A DNA stretch of 64,000 bases from Enterocloster bolteae (GTDB lineage: Bacteria; Bacillota; Clostridia; Lachnospirales; Lachnospiraceae), in assembly GCF_002234575.2 (NCBI RefSeq), contig NZ_CP022464.2, forward strand, positions 6,014,001 to 6,078,000, in the 5' to 3' direction. Every line of letters begins with the position of its first letter. The stretch's first letter is position 1. The notes under the pieces are model-generated. The model ran no database searches and was not told where the DNA came from. It saw only the letters and a list, made by a program, of their open reading frames with translations. The position numbers were made by a program, and so were the translations under genes. Below are positions 50,525 through 60,122 of this stretch, piece after piece.

Positions 50525-51373
50525 TTAAACCGCGTGGGAAGGAACACGGGAGGGGGTGTGCAAACCGCTGCACATTTTATGCAGGTATGCCGCGCATATT
50601 TGTGTATCCTCCAGCAGACCATGCTGTATATTCCCCTCCACAGCCACGGTTCCCTTGTATCCGCACTCCATCAGTTTCCTGTATATGGCGGTAAAATCAA
50701 GGCTGCCCAGACCCGGATACGCCCGGTTATCATCCGAAATATGCAGATGGGGATAATAATTCATATACTCTGAAAGGGAATCTACCAGCGATGGTTCTTC
50801 AATATTCATATGGTATGTATCTGCCAGAAGCTGTATGAACGGACAGTCCAGAAAATTAATCACGTGTGCCCCTTCCTTCAGAGTCCTTATAATAGATGCC
50901 TCCTTGTGATTGGTTGCCTCAATAAGGACCTGCACTTTCTTTTCTTCTATATATGGCTTTAATTCCAGCATGGATTCCAGAAAAAGCCGTTCTGAAACTT
51001 CACGGTCACTGCCGGGGCCTCCTTTTAAGAAACCGATTATAATTCCGCAACCCATGGATGCAGCATAATCAATGTTCCTCTTACAACCGTTAACAGCCCT
51101 CATCCTTTCCTCAGGAATACCTGAACTGAGTGACAGACCATGTGTTTTCGCATACACTCCCGTTGCCAGCATGTTCATTTTCATCTGATATTCATTTAAT
51201 AATGACTTTAGTTCCTCTGGTTTTATTAAATCCAAATCAGGTAAGTTTAACTCAACCCCATAAAAGCCTTCCCGGTGCAAAAGGCCAAATAGTCTTCTCA
51301 GTTGGGGAAGCTGCTCCTTTGATTCCAGGACACATTGAAAGCCGGTCCGAAAGGGAAATAATGAATGTTCCAT
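50525..51373 (-). CDS. Sugar phosphate isomerase/epimerase-like TIM barrel (AP endonuclease 2 family)
   Basis: 282 residues from ATG 51373. Barrel motifs of the xylose isomerase-like superfamily: GVELNLPDLD, GCGIIIGFLKGG, VLIEATNHKE (metal Glu), FLDCPFIQLLADTYHMNIEE (Asp/His ligands), HLHISDDNRAYPGLGSLDF and VAVEGNIQH. These act as sugar or inosose isomerases, epimerases or dehydratases. Together with the TRAP importer and an aldo-keto reductase it likely handles one imported acid sugar or polyol. The substrate is unknown. Confidence 0.78.
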   Translation of the reverse strand: MEHSLFPFRTGFQCVLESKEQLPQLRRLFGLLHREGFYGVELNLPDLDLIKPEELKSLLNEYQMKMNMLATGVYAKTHGLSLSSGIPEERMRAVNGCKRNIDYAASMGCGIIIGFLKGGPGSDREVSERLFLESMLELKPYIEEKKVQVLIEATNHKEASIIRTLKEGAHVINFLDCPFIQLLADTYHMNIEEPSLVDSLSEYMNYYPHLHISDDNRAYPGLGSLDFTAIYRKLMECGYKGTVAVEGNIQHGLLEDTQICAAYLHKMCSGLHTPSRVPSHAV

Positions 51374-51441
51374 ACCTAGTCGATTCCTTTCCACACAAAA
51401 TAATGATAATTCATTTTAGTTTATCTATAGTTTAAAACAGA

Positions 51442-51493
51442 ATACAAAATTTGTATACAAAAAATGAATACAAAAAATGGATTCATTTTTTGT
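51442..51493. promoter_or_regulatory. Cluster of operator-like palindromes before the TRAP operon
   Basis: ATACAAAATTTGTAT (51442-51456) and TTTGTATACAAA (51450-51461) overlap; ACAAAAAATG / CATTTTTTGT (51470-51479 / 51484-51493) is a perfect 10-base inverted repeat with a four-base gap. FCD-type GntR proteins often bind TnGTnnACnA-like dyads, so these are good operator candidates for the regulator at 49733-50458. Confidence 0.55.
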
Positions 51494-51592
51494 GCACAAT
51501 TACCATTGATAAAAATATAGGCATTTATTACAATAACACCATAGAGACTACTCTAAAAACCAACAAAACATATAATTCGGGAGGCTTTCCAA

Positions 51593-52696
51593 ATGAGAAA
51601 AATGATGAAACGTATTGCAGCAGCAACAATAGGAATGGCAATTGTAATGACATCAACCGCTTGCTCCTCCGGCACCGGAAGTACCACGGCAGCTCCGGAG
51701 AATAAAGAGACCACGGCCGTTCAATCTGCCGCTGAAGAAAAGAAGGAGGACCCAGCCGCTGCACCGGAAGAAACCTACACTCTGATGTTCGGACATGCCC
51801 AGACAGAAACCCATCCATATCAGGCATGTTTCCAGGAATGGGCTGATGCGGTGGCGGAGAAAACAAACGGCGGTCTTGTGATTGACCTTTATCCCAGCAA
51901 TACCCTTGGATCCGAGGAGGATATTATTAATTCATTTAAGGATTCAGACACAAACTGGGGTTACAACACAGATTTTGCCAGGCTGGGTACCTATGTGCCT
52001 GAGCTGGCTATGTTTAACCTTCCTTATTTTGTTGAGACCATGGACGATATTAATGCAGTAAAGGAACTGGACATGGTAAAAGAATGGATTAATAAACTGG
52101 AAACAGAGAACGATATAAAGGTGGTATCCCTTAATCTGGTACAGGGTTACCGAAATGTAGTGGCAGGCAAGCCAGTCCTGAAACCCGACGACTTAAAAGG
52201 ACTCACCTTACGCTGCCCCAACACGGAAATCTGGCGGGCTGCTGTCAGCTCACTGGGCTGCAGTGTACAGGGAATGGGCCGCGGCGACATCTATAACAAC
52301 CTTGTGAATAAGGTAATCGACGGCTATGAGGATGTTTATCCATGTATTGTTTCTGAAAGTTATTATGAGATAAAGAATGTGAACACAATCTCCGAAACAC
52401 ATAATATTCTTCTGTTAAATCCTGTGGTAGTTGACGCCGGCTGGTTCAACAGCCTTCCAAAGGAATATCAGGATGCCCTGATTGAGACATGTGACCAGGC
52501 ATGCAATTCCTGTTCCGACAAAATGCTGGGCGAATTCACCGAGGAGGCAAAGCAGAAGTGTATTGATGAGGGTATGACTGTAATTGACCATTCTGAAATC
52601 GACACAGACGCATTCCGCGAGGCTGCCAAGGCGTCTTACGAACAGCTTGGCCTGACCGATACCTACAATGAAATTATGAGTGCACTTGGTAAATAA
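51593..52696 (+). CDS. dctP: TRAP transporter substrate-binding lipoprotein (DctP)
   Basis: 367 residues. Signal peptide with lipobox TSTAC, Ser/Thr/Ala/Glu-rich linker, then a DctP-type domain (YTLMFGHAQTETHPYQACFQEWADAV, read in parts; LDLYPSNTLGSEEDII-like; LKGLTLRCPNTEIWRA carrying the Arg that usually pairs with a carboxylate of the ligand). GGGAGG eight bases before the ATG. It catches an organic acid, probably a sugar acid, for the two permease subunits that follow in the operon. Confidence 0.9.
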   Translation: MRKMMKRIAAATIGMAIVMTSTACSSGTGSTTAAPENKETTAVQSAAEEKKEDPAAAPEETYTLMFGHAQTETHPYQACFQEWADAVAEKTNGGLVIDLYPSNTLGSEEDIINSFKDSDTNWGYNTDFARLGTYVPELAMFNLPYFVETMDDINAVKELDMVKEWINKLETENDIKVVSLNLVQGYRNVVAGKPVLKPDDLKGLTLRCPNTEIWRAAVSSLGCSVQGMGRGDIYNNLVNKVIDGYEDVYPCIVSESYYEIKNVNTISETHNILLLNPVVVDAGWFNSLPKEYQDALIETCDQACNSCSDKMLGEFTEEAKQKCIDEGMTVIDHSEIDTDAFREAAKASYEQLGLTDTYNEIMSALGK

Positions 52697-52735
52697 TCAT
52701 CCTGAAATGCAGCTTAATGAAAGGTAGAACTGGGA

Positions 52736-53224
52736 ATGAAAAAGTTTTTTGAGATTCTGAATAAAGCGGAGCTTGCAATTACCATGACCTGTGTTGTGGG
52801 GTTCACATCCGTGCTGATGCTGGGAGCTGCGGTACGCCTGCTGGGACATCCGCTGAACTGGTGTAATGATGTGGCACTGCTCATGTTGGCCTGGACCACC
52901 TTTCTGGGCGGTGACGTGGCCTTCCGGGCAGGCAGAATGGTGAATGTGGATATATTGATTGCCAAACTGCCGGTCAGGTTCCAAAAGGCCGTTGCCGTCA
53001 TGGTATATGCTGTTTTATTGGTAATGATGTTCATGATGGTAAAACAAGGTGCCCTGCTTTGTGTGAATGTGGGCAAAAGAACGCTGGAGGGCATTCCCTT
53101 TCTCAGTTACGTGTGGGTTGCCGCCTCTATTCCGGTAGGTTTCTCCCTGATGTTTATAACGGCTGTCAAACGTCTGTATGACCTGATGATGTCATCAGAT
53201 ACAACCGTCATTTCAAAAATGTAA
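52736..53224 (+). CDS. dctQ: TRAP transporter small permease (DctQ)
   Basis: 162 residues with four membrane segments (about 18-40, 50-65, 88-108, 128-150), including LLMLAWTTFLGGDVAFRAGRMVNVDIL, the conserved DctQ loop. Works with the large permease coded 13 bases further on. AAAGG is seen upstream of the ATG. Confidence 0.88.
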   Translation: MKKFFEILNKAELAITMTCVVGFTSVLMLGAAVRLLGHPLNWCNDVALLMLAWTTFLGGDVAFRAGRMVNVDILIAKLPVRFQKAVAVMVYAVLLVMMFMMVKQGALLCVNVGKRTLEGIPFLSYVWVAASIPVGFSLMFITAVKRLYDLMMSSDTTVISKM

Positions 53225-53237
53225 GGAGAACGACAAT

Positions 53238-54515
53238 ATGATATATGTTTTTATAGTATTCCTTATTTTCCTGGTAATGGGTGTACCGGTTGCATTTGCA
53301 ATCGGTGCGTCCGGTATGGTATTCTTCCTGTTAAACACCCATTTTCCGCTGACACACATTGCGCAGCTGCCTTTAACCCAGGTCCAGAGCATTTCCATGC
53401 TTGCCATCCCCCTGTTCATCCTGGCCGGCAACCTTATGAATAACGGAGGGGTTACAAAACGCCTTGTCAGTCTTGCCACCCTTTTAACCGGACATATGAG
53501 GGGCGGGCTTGCTCAGACCAGCGTGGTCTTAAGCACTCTGATGGGCGGTGTGTCTGGTTCCGCTACGGCAGATGCAGCCATGGAAGCCCGGCTTCTGGGG
53601 CCGGATATGATTAAAAGCGGATATTCCAAGGGGTTCTCTGCAAATGTCCTTACATTCACCTCACTGATTACTGCCACGATTCCTCCGGGGGTGGGTCTTA
53701 TCATATACGGCACTACAGGCAGTGTCTCCATCGGAAAGCTTTTTTCAGCAGGTATCTTTGTGGGCTTATATATGATGATTGTTCTTATGGTATCTGTGGC
53801 AGTCATTGCCCGGATGCGTGGTTATAAACCGGTAAGGCAGAACCGGGCCACATGGAAGGAAATCGGTATCAATCTAAAGGAAACGGTTTGGGCTGTCATG
53901 TTTCCGGTCATCCTTTTAGTTGGTATCAGGATGGGATTCTTTTCCCCATCTGAAGTTGGGGCCTTTGCCTGCTTCTATTCTGTATTTGTAGGCGCCTTTA
54001 TCTATAAGGAGCTGACCATCAAATCCTTTATAACCGCTTTAAGAGACAGCATCGCGGATATCGGTTCTATTATGATGATTGTTTCTCTGACAGCATTGTT
54101 TGGCTACGGCATACCCATTGATAAGATACCTCAGAAAATGACCACATTTATTACCGGCATCACCACCAATCCCTCCCTGGTGCTAATCCTTATTATTATC
54201 CTTCTGGTATTTGTGGGGATGTTTATGGAAGGTTCCGTGGTGATACTGCTTCTGACACCAATCCTTCTTCCTATGTGCCAGTCTGTGGGAATTGACCCGG
54301 TGCACCTTGGACTTCTCATGTGTGTCATTGTAACCATGGGAGTAAACACACCGCCTGTGGGTATGAGTATGTATACGGTTAATACAATCCTGGATTGTTC
54401 CCTGCAGGAGTATACTAAATCCATGATTCCATTCCTGGCTGCAATTCTTTTAGCCATTGGGTTGCTTGCATTTTTGCCGGATGTTGTTTTATTTCTGCCT
54501 CGCCTGTTGTATTAA
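53238..54515 (+). CDS. dctM: TRAP transporter large permease (DctM)
   Basis: 425 residues, normal for DctM, with about 12 membrane segments. Conserved stretches: IPLFILAGNLMNNGG, GGVSGSATADAAMEA, TATIPPGVGLIIYG, and LVFVGMFMEGSVVILLLTPILLP. It forms the sodium-driven channel for the solute bound by DctP. AAGGAGAACGACAAT precedes the ATG. Confidence 0.93.
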   Translation: MIYVFIVFLIFLVMGVPVAFAIGASGMVFFLLNTHFPLTHIAQLPLTQVQSISMLAIPLFILAGNLMNNGGVTKRLVSLATLLTGHMRGGLAQTSVVLSTLMGGVSGSATADAAMEARLLGPDMIKSGYSKGFSANVLTFTSLITATIPPGVGLIIYGTTGSVSIGKLFSAGIFVGLYMMIVLMVSVAVIARMRGYKPVRQNRATWKEIGINLKETVWAVMFPVILLVGIRMGFFSPSEVGAFACFYSVFVGAFIYKELTIKSFITALRDSIADIGSIMMIVSLTALFGYGIPIDKIPQKMTTFITGITTNPSLVLILIIILLVFVGMFMEGSVVILLLTPILLPMCQSVGIDPVHLGLLMCVIVTMGVNTPPVGMSMYTVNTILDCSLQEYTKSMIPFLAAILLAIGLLAFLPDVVLFLPRLLY

Positions 54516-54546
54516 AATGGTTTAAAACAGAAAGGAATGTATTTGC

Positions 54547-55398
54547 ATGAAAAATATAAGGGATTGTTTTGTTTTAAACAATGGGGTTAAGATTCCTTGT
54601 GTGGGCTACGGCACATGGAGAACCCCGGATGGCATTGATACGGTTCAGGCTGTCAGGGAAGCAATTGGCTGCGGATACCGGCATATTGATACAGCCCAGC
54701 TTTATGGAAATGAAGAAAGCGTCGGAAAGGGTATTAAGGAATCCGGTCTTAACAGAAGCGAGCTGTTTGTCACCACGAAGCTGAAGAATACGGACCAGGG
54801 CTACGACAGTACCCTCAGGGCATTCGAGGGAAGCATGAAGCGCCTGGGATTGGATTACCTTGATCTATATTTAATCCACTGGCCTGTACCGGCTGTCTTT
54901 AAGGATGACTGGAAACAGGTCAGCAGGGACACATGGCGGGCCTTTGAACGCCTGTATGGGGAAGGATTGGTCCGTTCCATCGGGCTGAGTAATTTCCTGC
55001 CCCACCATATAGACAATATTGAGGTTTCAGCCCATATAAAGCCAAGTGTGGACCAGCTGGAAATCCATCCTTTCTTCACGCAGAAAGAAACCGCTGCCTA
55101 CTGCCGCAGAAAAGGTATACAGGTTCAGGCATGGATCCCTCTGGGCCATGGAACCATCCTGGATAATCCTGTTATAAAGGAAATCGGACTGAGGTATCAT
55201 AAGACTGCCGCGCAGACAGCTCTGCGGTGGGAGCTCCAGCAGGATATCCTGCCGATTCCCAAGTCTCTGAATCCGGAAAGAATGGCCCAGAACGCAGATA
55301 TATTCGATTTTAACCTGACACAGGAGGAATGCCTGCGGATAACAGGACTTGGAGAAACAGGAAGGACTGGTCCTGATCCTGACAACATTGATTTTTGA
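54547..55398 (+). CDS. Aldo/keto reductase
   Basis: 283 residues. Catalytic tetrad of AKRs: Asp in YRHIDTAQLYGNEES with Tyr, Lys in VTTKLKN and His in LIHWP. Phosphate-binding IPKSLNPERMAQN near the C-terminus indicates NADPH. Last gene of the TRAP operon (32 bases after dctM), so it probably reduces or oxidises the imported compound or its product. AAAGGAATGTATTTGC before ATG. Confidence 0.9.
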   Translation: MKNIRDCFVLNNGVKIPCVGYGTWRTPDGIDTVQAVREAIGCGYRHIDTAQLYGNEESVGKGIKESGLNRSELFVTTKLKNTDQGYDSTLRAFEGSMKRLGLDYLDLYLIHWPVPAVFKDDWKQVSRDTWRAFERLYGEGLVRSIGLSNFLPHHIDNIEVSAHIKPSVDQLEIHPFFTQKETAAYCRRKGIQVQAWIPLGHGTILDNPVIKEIGLRYHKTAAQTALRWELQQDILPIPKSLNPERMAQNADIFDFNLTQEECLRITGLGETGRTGPDPDNIDF

Positions 55399-55451
55399 TA
55401 TGAAGGTTAATTTATGTTGCTGTCTTCTTTAGCACATCCATGGATTGTAAA

Positions 55452-55488
55452 AAGGGATACCACTCAAGTGTAGTATCCCTTCTTATTT
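55452..55488. terminator. Terminator between the TRAP operon and gdhA
   Basis: AAGGGATAC / GTATCCCTT stem (55452-55460 / 55473-55481), followed by CTTATTT on plus and TTTTACAAT on minus; serves both convergent operons. Confidence 0.75.
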
Positions 55489-55498
55489 CTGCGGCAGC

Positions 55499-56770
55499 CT
55501 ACGCCATCGAGATAGGCCCGCCTCTCATCTTGCCCGCCGTACAGATGCGGTTGATTGCCACCATATAGGCTCCCATGCGCATGGTCACCTTGTTATCCCT
55601 GGACATGGCATCCACTTCATCATAGGCTTTGTTCATGATTTTCTTCAGTGTCCTGTTCACTTCATCCAAATCCCAGGCCATGCTTTGGATGTTCTGTACC
55701 CACTCAAAATAGGATACAACCACTCCCCCTGCATTGGCCAGGATATCCGGTACAACCACTATGCCCTTCTCCTCCAGTATCTTATCTGCTTCCACTGTAG
55801 TAGGGCCGTTGGCAGCTTCTATAATCACCTTTGCCTGGACCCCTGCTGCGTTTTCCCCGGTAATCTGGTTCTCCAGCGCAGCAGGAATCAGCACGTCACA
55901 GCAGCAGGTAATGACCTCATCATTGGATATGTGCTTTACATCATCTGATACGTAATCAATCAGCGCCTTTGTCTTGTCGGACAGGTATGTCCTGATTGCA
56001 GGAATATCCAGACCGTTTTCATTATACACGCCGCCGGAGTAATCGCTGACCGCCACAATCTTACACCCCTTATCATATAGAATCTGGGCTGCGGTACCTC
56101 CTACATTTCCCATACCCTGGATGGCATAGGCGGAGTTTTCATAGCTCATGCCCAGATGCTCCAGGCACTGGCGGGTAATGATGGTCACACCTCTTCCTGT
56201 TGCCTCTGTCCTCCCGATGGATCCGCCGATCTCAATGGGTTTTCCTGTGACCACACCAGGAACGCTGTGGCCTTTGAACATGCTGTATGTATCCATAATC
56301 CAGCCCATCACCTCGCCGTTGGTATTCACATCCGGAGCAGGTATGTCCTGGTCAGGCCCTATAATAGGCAGTATCCTGGTGGTATATCTCCTGGTAAGAC
56401 GAATCAGCTCATCCCTGGACAGCTTGGAAGGGTCCACCTTGATTCCGCCCTTGGCCCCGCCGTAGGGGATATTGACTATAGCACATTTAAATGACATCCA
56501 GGCCGCCAAAGCCTTTACCTCGTCCAAATCCGAGTTCTGATGGAAACGGATTCCCCCTTTATAAGGTCCTCTTGCGCTGTTGTGCTGTACCCGGTAGCCT
56601 TCAAATACCTTCATCTCACCATTGTCCATCCTTACAGGAATGGATACAATCATCTCACGCTCCGGATAACGCAGGGTTATATAATCTGCCTCCTTTAATC
56701 CAAGCCTGGATGCCGCCTCATCCAGTACAGCCAGCATATTTTCGTATGGATTATACTTGTTCTTATTCAT
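55499..56770 (-). CDS. gdhA: Glutamate dehydrogenase
   Basis: 423 residues, the RocG/GudB-like length. Motifs: VQHNSARGPYKGGIRFH (substrate Lys), YGGAKGGIKVDP (catalytic Lys region), PDVNTNGEVMGWIMD (catalytic Asp), IQGMGNVGGTAA (NAD-binding), and LANAGGVVVSYFEWVQN. Interconverts glutamate and 2-oxoglutarate with ammonia. The gene overlaps the pxpA stop by four bases and ends the minus-strand operon, which points to a catabolic role: use of glutamate made from 5-oxoproline. Confidence 0.95.
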   Translation of the reverse strand: MNKNKYNPYENMLAVLDEAASRLGLKEADYITLRYPEREMIVSIPVRMDNGEMKVFEGYRVQHNSARGPYKGGIRFHQNSDLDEVKALAAWMSFKCAIVNIPYGGAKGGIKVDPSKLSRDELIRLTRRYTTRILPIIGPDQDIPAPDVNTNGEVMGWIMDTYSMFKGHSVPGVVTGKPIEIGGSIGRTEATGRGVTIITRQCLEHLGMSYENSAYAIQGMGNVGGTAAQILYDKGCKIVAVSDYSGGVYNENGLDIPAIRTYLSDKTKALIDYVSDDVKHISNDEVITCCCDVLIPAALENQITGENAAGVQAKVIIEAANGPTTVEADKILEEKGIVVVPDILANAGGVVVSYFEWVQNIQSMAWDLDEVNRTLKKIMNKAYDEVDAMSRDNKVTMRMGAYMVAINRICTAGKMRGGPISMA

Positions 56771-57537
56771 GACCTGCCTCCCATAAAATTGTTTATTTGT
56801 ATACCTTCTGCTTCAAACGCGTCTCTGATTCTGCTGACAAAGGCCAATGCCTTTGCCCCGTCACCGTGGACGCAGAGCGTATCTCCTTTTATATCCAGTT
56901 CTTTTCCGCTGACGGATGTGACCTTTCCCTCTTTTATCATTTTGACACACCGCCTGATGGCCTCATCCTCATCTGTAATCATGGCTCCATCCATCCCTCT
57001 GGGAACCAGAGACAAATCATCCATGTAGGCCCGGTCCGCAAATATTTCCGACAGTGCTTCCAGCCCCATTTTTTCAGCCTCGTCCCCCAAAACTGCTCCT
57101 GCACAGTAAAAAATACGTATGGACGGGTCTATCTCATATACTGCTTCGCATATGGCCCTGGATACGTCCCTGTCATACTGGCACAGATTTCCCAGCGCAC
57201 CGTGGGGAGCCACATGCTGGAGCTTCATGCCATAGCTGGCAGTGAAGGCCATAAGCGCGCCCACCTGATATTTTATATAGTTCTTAACTTCAGAAGGCTT
57301 CAGAACCATCTTGCGTCTGCCGAATCCCATAAGATCCGGATAACCCGGATGGGCACCCACAGCCACCTTTCTCTCCGCGGCTTTTTTGACCACCTTATCC
57401 ATGACCATGGGATCCCCTCCATGCCAGCCGCAGGCAACATTAGCCGTTGTGACATACTTTATGATTTCGTCATCATTTCCAATGGAATATGCCCCAAAGC
57501 TCTCCCCCATATCACTGTTTAAATCAATCTGATACAT
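56767..57537 (-). CDS. pxpA: 5-oxoprolinase subunit A (LamB/YcsF family)
   Basis: 256 residues from ATG 57537 with AGGAGG six bases upstream. IDLNSDMGESFGAYSIGND is the family N-terminus; NVACGWHGGDP and GAHPGYPDLMGFGRR follow, with VRREG-like LVPRGMDGAMI further on. PxpA works with PxpBC in ATP-dependent cleavage of 5-oxoproline (pyroglutamate) to glutamate. Overlaps gdhA by four bases. Confidence 0.93.
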   Translation of the reverse strand: MYQIDLNSDMGESFGAYSIGNDDEIIKYVTTANVACGWHGGDPMVMDKVVKKAAERKVAVGAHPGYPDLMGFGRRKMVLKPSEVKNYIKYQVGALMAFTASYGMKLQHVAPHGALGNLCQYDRDVSRAICEAVYEIDPSIRIFYCAGAVLGDEAEKMGLEALSEIFADRAYMDDLSLVPRGMDGAMITDEDEAIRRCVKMIKEGKVTSVSGKELDIKGDTLCVHGDGAKALAFVSRIRDAFEAEGIQINNFMGGRS

Positions 57538-57631
57538 GTTCCGCCTCCTCAATGACTCTGCCCTTACTGTATTTCCGGGCTGTTTTCCATGACGGTTTTC
57601 CCCTGACTGCGTTCCAACTGACCATGGGAGC

Positions 57632-58657
57632 CTAACTGTGTTCCTCCACCTTCACCTGAAAGGAAGTCCCTCCCACCTTTACCTGAAACAATCTGGGCGG
57701 ACGATATGCCACAGGTGTCTCAAACTTTGCCTTAAGCATTTCCATTTCCCGGTAATAATCCGCATAAGCCTGCTGTGCCTGCATGATGTCTACCGGTATG
57801 AACCGTATCTCGTCGCCGGCTTTGCACTGCCCGATTGCAGGCAGATCCGCAGTTATAACCGTGGCAATCTTTGTATAGCCGCCAATAGACTGGCAGTCTG
57901 CCATCATCACAATGGGCTGTCCCGATGTGGGTACCTGGATGGCTCCCATAACAATACCGTCTGAAATGATATTACCATCTGCCACATGCTCCGGACAGGG
58001 ACCTGTAAGCCTGTAACCCATGCGGTCCGAATCCCCGGTTACCTTATATGTCCCATGGAAGAAATCCTCCAGGCCTTTACCGGTGAAACAGTCATCCTGA
58101 GGCCCTGCAATCACCCGAATCTGGCGGCACCCCGGTTCACTGTGTTCTGCCAGCATCCATCTTGCGGGCAGGTTCTCTATGGTACTCATGTTCTGACGGA
58201 GTCCGATTGCATCTCCTTTTTTCAGGGGTCTGCCCTGGTAACCGCCGATACCATTCTTCACAAGGGTGGATCTGCTTCCCATCACCACAGGAATATCCAG
58301 TCCCCCGGCTGCCGCCAGGTAGGTCCGGCAGCCGCCGGAAACAGACTGCATCCTGAGTACATCTCCAGCTCCTACCGGAAACGCCCGGTACATACATACA
58401 GGAGCCTCATTCAGCAGGGGGGACATGTCCGCCCCGGTAAGCGCTATGACAGCCGGCCCGGTAAACCGTATTTCCGCCCCCATAATCGTCATTTCCAGTT
58501 CTGCCTCGCCTATATCGTTGCCAACCAGGAGATTGGCTATATGAAATGATCTCCTATCCATGGGGCCGGCCGGTGATACTCCAAACTGTTCATATCCAAA
58601 TCTTCCCTCGTCCTGCACCGTTGTGTAGATACCCGGATTCACAATCACCATACCCAT
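57632..58657 (-). CDS. pxpC: 5-oxoprolinase subunit C (biotin-dependent carboxyltransferase family)
   Basis: 341 residues. TTVQDEGRFGYEQFGVSPAGPMD at the N-terminus and GRPLKKGDAI and PTSGQPIVMMADCQSIGGYTKIATVI are typical of the PxpC/KipA family. Forms the catalytic pair with PxpB (three bases between the genes). The C-terminus carries a short doubled FQVKV motif (FQVKVGGTSFQVKVEE), probably a local duplication. Confidence 0.92.
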   Translation of the reverse strand: MGMVIVNPGIYTTVQDEGRFGYEQFGVSPAGPMDRRSFHIANLLVGNDIGEAELEMTIMGAEIRFTGPAVIALTGADMSPLLNEAPVCMYRAFPVGAGDVLRMQSVSGGCRTYLAAAGGLDIPVVMGSRSTLVKNGIGGYQGRPLKKGDAIGLRQNMSTIENLPARWMLAEHSEPGCRQIRVIAGPQDDCFTGKGLEDFFHGTYKVTGDSDRMGYRLTGPCPEHVADGNIISDGIVMGAIQVPTSGQPIVMMADCQSIGGYTKIATVITADLPAIGQCKAGDEIRFIPVDIMQAQQAYADYYREMEMLKAKFETPVAYRPPRLFQVKVGGTSFQVKVEEHS

Positions 58658-58660
58658 AAG

Positions 58661-59380
58661 CTATGCCTCCTTTTCATAGGTCCGGCAGACATAGATTCCG
58701 GCGTCAGCCTGGGACTTGATATCCTCATATTGGGCCCTGCTCACGGGAATATGGCGAATCCATTGCCCTGCTCTGAGCAGGAAAGGATTCTCCTTCCTGT
58801 AGTCGCACACCTTTATGGGGGTCATGCCTATGATATTCCAGCCGCAGGGCTGGTCAAAGGGTATAATATCGCTGAGCCCCTGCTGTACCACCACGCTTCC
58901 CCCTGCTATGCGTACCCTTGGACTCTCCCTCCGCCTGAAGGAAAAAGGGTGCTCAAACCTGGCTGTATAGGGATGACCCGGAGCAAATCCCAGCATATAC
59001 ACAAAGTAATCGCTCTGACTGTGAATCTTTATGATTTCATCCACTGTCTTTTTCTCAATCCTGGCTATCTCCCCGATATCCTCCCCTTCATAGAGAACCG
59101 GTATTTCTGTTATGACCGGCTTGGGCAGGGCAATTTCCCCCGCATCGCCGGTCCATTCCTCCACAAGGCGCTCCAGCTCATTGTATGGTATCTTTAAGGG
59201 GTCGTAGTGAATCAGCAGGGAACGGTATGACGGAACCAGTTCTCTTATGCCGGGGACATGTTCCCCCTCAATCCGGTACTTAAGCGCAATGACTTTTCTG
59301 TTCGTCTCAATAGATATTTCATTCTCAAATTCAACTGTAACCGCACAGTCACCGCATAACCGCAACACAGCACCACTCAT
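58661..59380 (-). CDS. pxpB: 5-oxoprolinase subunit B (KipI-like)
   Basis: 239 residues. Family signs: GDCAVTVEF at the start, VPSYRSLLIHYDP, YFVYMLGFAPGHPYTA and GGSVVVQQGLSDIIPFDQPCGWNIIGMTP. Partner of PxpC. The RraA-like gene lies 58 bases upstream on the same strand. Confidence 0.93.
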   Translation of the reverse strand: MSGAVLRLCGDCAVTVEFENEISIETNRKVIALKYRIEGEHVPGIRELVPSYRSLLIHYDPLKIPYNELERLVEEWTGDAGEIALPKPVITEIPVLYEGEDIGEIARIEKKTVDEIIKIHSQSDYFVYMLGFAPGHPYTARFEHPFSFRRRESPRVRIAGGSVVVQQGLSDIIPFDQPCGWNIIGMTPIKVCDYRKENPFLLRAGQWIRHIPVSRAQYEDIKSQADAGIYVCRTYEKEA

Positions 59381-59438
59381 AGCCTCACTGCTCCTATTTC
59401 TAAATCAATGCAGCTGTTCTAGCCTGCACAGCCTCAAA

Positions 59439-60122
59439 TCAGTCCACGTACTCCACACCTATGCTTTCAAGTTTCGCGTCCACCCAGTCGCGGTTTAATC
59501 CGGTTCCGGCTGCAATGCCCGCAAACTGCTTTGTCTCATCCTGGCTCACTTTCTTTGCTCTTTCCGCCAGCTCGGCAGCTTCCTCAGGCTTTATGACCAG
59601 CAGGCCGTCCCCGTCGCCTACCAGAATATCCCCGGGACAGATGACCTGGTTTCCGCAGGATACCGGAAAATTGATTTCACCCGGCCCGTTCTTATAGGGT
59701 CCATTGGGGGTCACGCCTTTTGCATACACCGGGAAATCCGTTATCTGTCCGATTTCCACGCTGTCCCGGATACACCCGTCCACCACAAAACCTGCCAGCC
59801 CCTTGGACATAGCGTACCGCGTCATAATTTCACCGCACAGAGACCTGCTCTGGCTGCCAAATGTGGCTATCACCAGCACATCTCCCGGCTTTGCCATATC
59901 CAGTGCCTTATGAAACATCAGGTTATCCCCCGCCGGAGCCTTCACCGTAAACGCAGTTCCCAGAAGCCTGGCTTTATTCATGGGCTTCAGCTGGGAATCC
60001 ACAGCTGCTGTCCGGTTCATGCAGTCGTCAATATTAGCCACCGGAATGTCCTTAAAGGCCTCAACCAATTTCCTGTCCGGCCTCTCGAATTCTTTTCTGA
60101 TCCTGCACCCTACATTTGCCAT
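59439..60122 (-). CDS. RraA family protein (possible oxaloacetate decarboxylase / HMG aldolase)
   Basis: 227 residues from ATG 60122 (AAGGAG seven to eight bases upstream; longer frames have no better site). Core motifs AGDNLMFHKALDMAKPGDVLVI, GFVVDGCIRDS and DILVGDGDGLLVI. RraA-fold proteins include 4-hydroxy-4-methyl-2-oxoglutarate aldolase and oxaloacetate decarboxylase; the conserved Arg-Asp pair in GCIRD is the catalytic site in those enzymes. First gene of the 5-oxoproline operon, so it may act on a keto acid made downstream of glutamate. Confidence 0.82.
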   Translation of the reverse strand: MANVGCRIRKEFERPDRKLVEAFKDIPVANIDDCMNRTAAVDSQLKPMNKARLLGTAFTVKAPAGDNLMFHKALDMAKPGDVLVIATFGSQSRSLCGEIMTRYAMSKGLAGFVVDGCIRDSVEIGQITDFPVYAKGVTPNGPYKNGPGEINFPVSCGNQVICPGDILVGDGDGLLVIKPEEAAELAERAKKVSQDETKQFAGIAAGTGLNRDWVDAKLESIGVEYVD

